Of a stretch of 8,737 bases of DNA, positions 6,517 to 8,737 are shown piece by piece. The number at the start of each line of letters is the position of its first letter. Within the stretch, counting starts at the first letter, position 1. The position numbers and the translations under genes were made by a program. The stretch is from Phycisphaeraceae bacterium. Lineage in GTDB: Bacteria > Planctomycetota > Phycisphaerae > Phycisphaerales > Phycisphaeraceae. The stretch is from NCBI GenBank assembly GCA_029260695.1, contig JAJDCT010000417.1, forward strand, positions 1 to 8,737, written 5' to 3'. Below the pieces are notes generated by a model that made no database searches, was not told the origin of the DNA, and saw only the letters and a program-made list of their open reading frames with translations.

Positions 6517-6545
6517 GTATAGGCACTTGGGGAAAGCCGATCCAA
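6516..6545 (-). promoter_or_regulatory. Candidate promoter for the PilB-like gene, overlapping the coaE promoter
   Basis: On the minus strand TATACT (6521-6516) matches the -10 consensus at 5 of 6 positions. TTGGAT (6545-6540), 18 bases upstream, is a weak -35 box. The -10 overlaps the coaE -10 because CTATA and TATAG form an inverted repeat around GAG (6510-6522). The expected leader to the ATG at 6254 is about 255 bases. Confidence 0.3.
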
Positions 6546-6595
6546 GGGTTGGCCCCTCAATGCACTGTGCGATTCAATGGCGGATCGAGCAAGGA

Positions 6596-6613
6596 TTGAC
6601 AGATACACGTCAA
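6596..6613. repeat. Small dyad TTGAC-N8-GTCAA before coaE
   Basis: TTGAC (6596-6600) and GTCAA (6609-6613) form a 5-bp inverted repeat with an 8-base centre, 14 bases before the preferred coaE start. It could be an operator. The first half resembles a -35 box (TTGACA), but no -10 box follows at a usable distance. Confidence 0.25.
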
Positions 6614-6627
6614 TAAGGGCGAGGCAG

Positions 6628-7236
6628 ATGGCCGGCATAAATAGACCCACAATCGGCTTGATGGGAGGCCCTGGCTCGGGCAAGAGCCTGGTTGCCAACC
6701 AAATGGCGTCGATGGGGTGTGTGGTGATAGACGCGGACGCTCTAGCAAGAGACGCGCTTGAGGAGGCGGACATCAAGCGTCAGATCGTCGTGTGGTGGGG
6801 GGATAAAGTCCTGACTCCCGATGGGAAGGTAGACCGGTCAGAAGTGGCCCGGATCGTGTTTGCTGACTCGTCAGAGCTCAAGCGCCTGGAGGCCCTGATC
6901 CATCCTCGCGTTCATGCCCGGCGGGAGGGACTCAAGCAAGAGGCGTTGGCCCTGCCGGAAACACGGGCGGTCGTCGAAGACTGTCCATTACTGCTGGAAA
7001 CGGGCATAGATCAGCAGTGCGATGCCCTGGTCCTTGTCGATGCCTCTTTTCAGACACGCTTGGAGAGGGTCAGCCCGACACGGGGCTGGGGGGCCGAGGA
7101 GCTGAGCCGTCGAGATAAAAGTCAGATGCCGCTTGACATTAAGCGTCAGCGGGCCGATTATGTCATAAGCAACGACGCGGATGAGGCCCATTGCCTGGAA
7201 CAGACCCGCCGCGTTCTTTCCCAGATTATTCCCTGA
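6628..7236 (+). CDS. coaE: Dephospho-CoA kinase
   Basis: CoaE phosphorylates the 3'-hydroxyl of the ribose of dephospho-CoA with ATP, the last step of coenzyme A synthesis, in the cytoplasm. From the ATG at 6628 it has 202 residues, the usual size. P-loop GGPGSGKS is at 13-20, then IDADALAR (34-41), whose first Asp is the usual catalytic base, and DGKVDRSEVARIVFAD near 70-85. Further on are LIHPRVHARR, the PLLLETG block typical of the CoA-binding region, TRGWGAEELSRRDKSQMP, and the end KRQRADYVISND. An in-frame ATG at 6577 would add 17 residues. I prefer 6628 because AGGGCGAGG lies just upstream and family members start right before the P-loop strand, while 6577 has no ribosome site. Rho follows on the same strand; the two are functionally unrelated, so shared transcription would be housekeeping only. 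Confidence 0.93.
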   Translation: MAGINRPTIGLMGGPGSGKSLVANQMASMGCVVIDADALARDALEEADIKRQIVVWWGDKVLTPDGKVDRSEVARIVFADSSELKRLEALIHPRVHARREGLKQEALALPETRAVVEDCPLLLETGIDQQCDALVLVDASFQTRLERVSPTRGWGAEELSRRDKSQMPLDIKRQRADYVISNDADEAHCLEQTRRVLSQIIP

Positions 7237-7237
7237 C

Positions 7238-7272
7238 GCTTCACCGGCTCAATTCGTGTGGTGAAGCCACAC
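7238..7272 (+). terminator. Two overlapping, mutually exclusive hairpins just after coaE
   Basis: One base after the coaE stop, GCTTCACC (7238-7245) pairs perfectly with GGTGAAGC (7260-7267). The second arm overlaps another perfect hairpin, GTGTGG (7256-7261) with CCACAC (7267-7272) over 5 bases, so only one can form at a time. No T run follows, so it is not a standard intrinsic terminator. It may protect the coaE mRNA 3' end, pause RNA polymerase, or act in an attenuator ahead of rho. Confidence 0.45.
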
Positions 7273-7300
7273 CGGGTTGTCAGCCGAGCCCCCCGCCTTG

Positions 7301-7360
7301 AACATCCGATCCATATTAAGTATCCAACCCCAACACCGTACTAAGTCATCCATTACCCGC
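7301..7360 (+). promoter_or_regulatory. C-rich, G-poor rut-like leader upstream of rho
   Basis: These 60 bases hold 22 C and only 5 G, with repeated pyrimidine-C steps (for example TATCCAACCCCAACACCG, 7321-7338), and lie 134 bases before the rho start. Unstructured C-over-G bubbles are the known entry sites for Rho, and E. coli rho is autoregulated by attenuation in its leader. A similar feedback here is inferred. A weak -35/-10 pair (TTGAAC 7298-7303, TATCCA 7321-7326) lies at the start of this stretch. Confidence 0.35.
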
Positions 7361-7493
7361 ACACGCTGCGCGAATAACCATCTGCTGGATTTGGTTGTCT
7401 GGCATAACCTTATTTGAGACGAAATAACCCCGCCGCGGAAGGCTTCAGACCGACCGCATCTACCCCATTACCCCGTTTAGGATCGAACCGCAT

Positions 7494-8737
7494 ATGGCCA
7501 CGGAAGAAAACGTCAAGCCCAAGCTTAAGAAGAAACGCACCACCAAGAAGGCCAAGCCACAGGCCAAGGCCGACGAGGCGGCTGATGTCGAAGCCAAGCC
7601 CAAGCCCAAGACCAAAGGCTCGGCCCCCGAAGCCAAGAAGGCCGAGCCACCCAAGCATCGCCCGCAGACGGATGAGCAGCTCGACGCCGAGACGCAACGC
7701 CGTTACGAGCAGGCCAAGAAGAGCGACATCACGGTTCACACACTTCAGGCCATGGACCTGGACGAGCTGCTTGGGGTCGCCAAGGAAGAAGGGATCGCCG
7801 ATGCCGCCACACTGCCGCGGCACGACTTGACCTTCAAGATCCTCGAGATCAAGACGCAGAAGCAGGGGCTGATGTACGGCGACGGCGTGTTGGAAGTCCT
7901 GCCCGACGGGTTTGGATTCCTTCGAAGCCCCGAGTATTCATACCTCGCCTGTCCCGACGATATCTACGTTTCACCTTCGCAGATCCGCCGGTTCGGGCTC
8001 AAGGCCGGGCACGTCGTTCAGGGCACCATCCGACCGCCCAAAGAGTCTGAGAAGTATTTTGCCTTGCTCCGCGTGGATGCGGTCAATGGGCACCACCCCG
8101 ACCACCTCAACGACGTCAAGAACTACGAAGACCTCACCCCGCTGCACCCTTACCAGCGGCTGATCCTTGAGACCGATCCCGAAGGCATCGAGATGCGGAT
8201 CGTCGACCTGGTTACCCCCATCGGTCGGGGCCAGCGTGGCCTGATCGTCGCACCCCCACGCACCGGCAAGACCGTCCTGCTCCAGAAGATGGCTAACTCC
8301 ATCATCGTCAACAGCCCCGATACCAAGGTCATCGTCCTGCTGATCGACGAGCGCCCCGAGGAGGTCACCGACTTCAAGAACAACACGCCCGAGGACGTCG
8401 AAGTCATCGCTTCGACCTTCGACGAGCAGAGCCAACGCCACGTCCAGGTCTGCGAGATGGTCATCGAGAAGGCACGCCGGTTCGTCGAGTTCGGCGACCA
8501 CTGTGTCATACTCATGGACTCGATCACCCGCATGGCCCGGGCCTACAACTCGGAGATGCCGCACTCCGGCAAGATCCTCACCGGTGGCCTGGACTCCAAC
8601 GCGCTGCAGCGCCCGAAAAAGTTCTTCGGCTCCGCACGCGCCATCGAGAACGGCGGGTCGCTGACCATCCTCGCCACCGCACTGGTCGACACCGGATCCA
8701 AGATGGACGACATCATCTTCGAGGAGTTCAAGGGCAC
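7494..8737 (+). CDS. rho: Transcription termination factor Rho (3' end cut by window edge)
   Basis: Rho is the hexameric RNA-dependent ATPase and translocase that terminates transcription. 414 residues are visible. Residues 1-75 are a Lys/Ala/Pro-rich low-complexity extension. The Rho N-terminal helical domain follows (about 81-123, [19 protein letters not shown]), then the cold-shock-like RNA-binding domain (about 126-198, [14 protein letters not shown] with [16 protein letters not shown]). In the ATPase core, the P-loop APPRTGKT is at 253-260, [10 protein letters not shown] at 282-291 with likely catalytic E286, and [14 protein letters not shown] at 339-352 with Walker B D342. The loop segment [20 protein letters not shown] is at 358-377. 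Compared with E. coli Rho (419 residues) the P-loop is shifted by about 75, and roughly 80 C-terminal residues lie outside. The P-loop has Arg-Thr where E. coli has Lys-Ala. The ATG at 7494 has AGGA 11 bases upstream, a little far; no other start lies upstream in frame. Confidence 0.96.
   Translation, partial: MATEENVKPKLKKKRTTKKAKPQAKADEAADVEAKPKPKTKGSAPEAKKAEPPKHRPQTDEQLDAETQRRYEQAKKSDITVHTLQAMDLDELLGVAKEEGIADAATLPRHDLTFKILEIKTQKQGLMYGDGVLEVLPDGFGFLRSPEYSYLACPDDIYVSPSQIRRFGLKAGHVVQGTIRPPKESEKYFALLRVDAVNGHHPDHLNDVKNYEDLTPLHPYQRLILETDPEGIEMRIVDLVTPIGRGQRGLIVAPPRTGKTVLLQKMANSIIVNSPDTKVIVLLIDERPEEVTDFKNNTPEDVEVIASTFDEQSQRHVQVCEMVIEKARRFVEFGDHCVILMDSITRMARAYNSEMPHSGKILTGGLDSNALQRPKKFFGSARAIENGGSLTILATALVDTGSKMDDIIFEEFKG

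Larger units (their letters stand above)
6255..6627. other. Divergent intergenic region between the pilus cluster and coaE
   Basis: This 373-base spacer separates the minus-strand PilB-like gene from plus-strand coaE. It holds the G-quadruplex motif, the alternative-pairing repeats, a symmetric promoter-like core around 6510-6522 and a small dyad just before coaE. I see no supportable gene in it. Confidence 0.7.

Noticed and set aside
1..8737. CRISPR arrays, tRNA or rRNA genes, insertion sequences
   Set aside because: No regularly spaced repeats, tRNA-like cloverleaf, rRNA stretch, transposase or terminal inverted repeats were seen.

Overview
The window is GC-rich and gene-dense. It holds six protein-coding genes in two divergent groups that meet in a spacer around position 6500. 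The gene content, the Rho P-loop variant PPRTGKT, the loosely conserved start signals and the tandem PilB/PilT/PilC layout suggest a Planctomycetota chromosome, perhaps Phycisphaerae. That placement is inference; no marker gene in the window proves it.

Left part (1 to about 6254, all minus strand, transcribed right to left): a type IV pilus / type II secretion motor cluster. The transcription order is a PilB/GspE-like ATPase (6254 to 4467), the retraction ATPase PilT (4340 to 3156), a canonical PilB/GspE assembly ATPase (2594 to 840), and the inner-membrane platform protein PilC/GspF (755 to beyond the left edge). PilB-type motors drive pilus extension on the PilC platform and PilT drives retraction. 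No pilin, secretin or alignment genes lie in the window. The cluster may form two transcription units: 510 bases without a gene, AT-rich in the middle, separate pilT from the second ATPase gene and carry a plausible promoter and a weak terminator.

Right part (about 6628 to the right edge, plus strand): coaE (dephospho-CoA kinase, last step of coenzyme A synthesis), then rho (transcription termination factor, cut by the right edge). A 257-base gap between them holds two overlapping hairpins after coaE and a C-rich, G-poor rho leader.

The most unusual content is the first ATPase of the pilus cluster. Walker A, Asp box, His box, arginine residues and zinc cysteines are intact, but the Walker B segment reads APNIILVGVIRD where the canonical one reads DPDIILVGEIRD, so the catalytic glutamate is valine. 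The same protein lacks the arginine and glutamine that anchor cyclic-di-GMP in the first MshEN motif. Its paralogue two genes downstream keeps all of these. This fits a pseudo-ATPase or regulatory subunit paired with an active PilB. The divergent spacer upstream of it also holds a perfect short-loop G-quadruplex motif, a symmetric -10 element that could fire both ways, and a three-part alternative-pairing leader.
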